From contig QHYO01000652.1 of assembly GCA_003224135.1 (NCBI GenBank), positions 1 through 6,280 on the forward strand: a stretch of 6,280 bases of DNA. The letters are read 5' to 3'. A model generated the notes under the pieces. It saw nothing but the letters and a program-made list of their open reading frames with translations, was not told where the DNA came from and ran no database searches. A program made the position numbers and the translations under genes. This document shows, piece after piece, positions 5,843-6,280 of the stretch (the stretch's first letter is position 1; each line of letters starts with the position of its first letter). Source of the stretch: Acidobacteriota bacterium. Its GTDB lineage: Bacteria; Acidobacteriota; Terriglobia; Acidiferrales; UBA7541.

Positions 5843-6166
5843 ATGACCAAGTCAAGGAAGAGCTTGATCGTTGGTGCAGCGCTCGCGGGTTTGCTGGCGA
5901 GTGGCAATGCCGTCCAGGCGTCAAATCTGCTGTCCAGCGCCAAGGCTGGCTTGAACGCCTCAAGCCAGGACAAGGATCAGAAGCCGGAGAAGTCAGAGAA
6001 GGCGAAAGATCCAAAGGACCGGCACGCTTGTAAAGGCCAAAACTCCTGCAAAGGTAAGGGCGGCTGCAAGTCGTCCGATAACGGATGCAAGGGTCAGAAC
6101 TCCTGCAAGGGCAAGGGCGGCTGCCGGACCGACGGAAAGCCGATGGAAGAGAAACCGCCTGCCTGA
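5843..6166 (+). CDS. Bufferin-like (BufA2-type) secreted cysteine-rich peptide precursor
   Basis: The 107-residue protein has a Sec signal peptide: basic MTKSRK, hydrophobic core SLIVGAALAGLLASG, and a likely cut after VQA (residue 26). A Lys/Asp/Glu-rich linker (about 41-62) leads to two identical 13-residue units, CKGQNSCKGKGGC, at 63-75 and 82-94. The six cysteines (63, 69, 75, 82, 88, 94) follow C-x5-C-x5-C-x6-C-x5-C-x5-C. There is no other cysteine. The NxCKGxGxC style is that of BufA2-type bufferins: ribosomally made periplasmic peptides in which DUF692/MNIO enzymes convert cysteines to thiooxazole-type groups, and which bind copper or similar metals. That reading is from family knowledge. 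Modification and metal binding here are inferred. No partner enzyme lies in the window. It could instead be an unmodified cysteine-rich metal-binding secreted protein. A strong RBS precedes it, a leader hairpin lies upstream and a strong hairpin follows the stop. Confidence 0.8.
   Translation: MTKSRKSLIVGAALAGLLASGNAVQASNLLSSAKAGLNASSQDKDQKPEKSEKAKDPKDRHACKGQNSCKGKGGCKSSDNGCKGQNSCKGKGGCRTDGKPMEEKPPA
6029..6124 (+). repeat. Two tandem 39-base coding repeats (CKGQNSCKGKGGC units)
   Basis: Units at 6029-6067 and 6086-6124, 18 bases apart, encode the same 13 residues. They differ at six bases, all silent third positions (TGT/TGC, AAA/AAG, GGC/GGT, CAA/CAG, AAA/AAG, GGT/GGC). The spacer encodes KSSDNG. 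This is an internal duplication of a functional module, old enough to have drifted at silent sites. Confidence 0.9.
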
Positions 6167-6192
6167 AGATCGTTTCGGAAATAGGCTTATAA

Positions 6193-6225
6193 GCTAGAGG
6201 CCGGTGCTTCTCGCCGGCCTCTAGC
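6193..6225. terminator. Strong hairpin after the peptide gene (terminator or attenuator)
   Basis: GCTAGAGGCCGG (6193-6204) and CCGGCCTCTAGC (6214-6225) are exact reverse complements, a 12-bp stem. It can extend inward by a T-G wobble and a G-C pair to leave a CTTCT loop. It begins 26 bases after the TGA. No T-run follows on the plus strand, so full rho-independent termination is doubtful. Partial termination or 3'-end protection of the precursor mRNA is more likely. A 10-bp palindrome GCTTATAAGC (6185-6194) overlaps its left edge. Confidence 0.55.
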
Positions 6226-6263
6226 GAAGTCCGCCGCTCGAATTCTGACTGGGAGAAAATCAG

Positions 6264-6280
6264 TTGCCCGCTAATCGCTT
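6264..6280 (+). CDS. Possible start of a downstream gene (partial, cut by window edge)
   Basis: TTG at 6264 follows a GGGAG (6251-6255) with 8 bases between, good ribosome-site spacing. The frame reads (M)PANR and is open to the end. It lies 97 bases after the peptide stop, past the hairpin, where a bufB-type (DUF692) enzyme gene would be expected if the peptide is a bufferin. Five codons cannot identify a protein, and the start itself is uncertain. Confidence 0.25.

Noticed and set aside
5413..6033. A 206-codon plus-strand open frame starting in the intergenic region, with a hydrophobic stretch near its start
   Set aside because: It runs out of frame through the first 190 bases of the cysteine-rich peptide gene, lacks a good ribosome site and shows no family features. 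The peptide gene has a strong ribosome site, a signal peptide and repeats.
1..6280. CRISPR array, tRNA, insertion sequence or prophage remains
   Set aside because: No spaced direct repeats, cloverleaf, transposase frame or terminal inverted repeats were seen on either strand. The only tandem repeat is the coding one in the peptide gene.

Overview
The window reads as a piece of a bacterial chromosome of moderate to high GC. It carries one truncated helicase gene, three complete ordinary genes and one small gene that stands out. I see no rRNA, tRNA, CRISPR array, insertion sequence or phage gene. The mix of an Lhr helicase, a Tat-exported family 29 fucosidase, an ExuT-like sugar-acid transporter, an RMD1/DUF155 protein and a bufferin-like peptide would fit a soil Acidobacteriota genome. 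That is an inference from gene content and protein style, not something the sequence proves.

Layout from left to right: (1) 1-982, minus strand, the first 327 codons of an Lhr-type ATP-dependent helicase, cut by the window edge. (2) 1120-2529, minus strand, a GH29 alpha-L-fucosidase with a twin-arginine signal, followed by a 137-base gap to lhr. (3) 2530-2784, a divergent intergenic region with a candidate operator and a leader hairpin. (4) 2785-4125, plus strand, an ACS/ExuT-like MFS transporter. (5) 4175-5266, minus strand, convergent with the transporter, an RMD1/YagE (DUF155) protein with a C-terminal membrane anchor and a well-supported TTG start. (6) 5267-5842, about 576 bases without a convincing gene. 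(7) 5843-6166, plus strand, a 107-residue secreted cysteine-rich peptide. (8) 6167-6280, a strong hairpin and then a possible start of another gene at the edge.

The fucosidase and the transporter share one divergent promoter region. Together they suggest a small scavenging locus: exported fucosidase frees L-fucose or trims fucosylated glycans, and the transporter imports a sugar or sugar acid. The transporter belongs to the sugar-acid rather than the FucP type, so its substrate is open.

The most interesting item is the peptide at 5843-6166. It has a Sec signal peptide, a charged Lys/Asp/Glu linker and two identical 13-residue repeats, each with three evenly spaced cysteines. This is the architecture of bufferin-type (BufA2-like) precursors, which are ribosomally made peptides whose cysteines are modified by DUF692/MNIO iron oxidases and which bind metals such as copper. 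The expected modification genes (bufB/bufC type) are not in the window. A possible TTG start with a good ribosome binding site lies 98 bases downstream, where such a gene would be expected.
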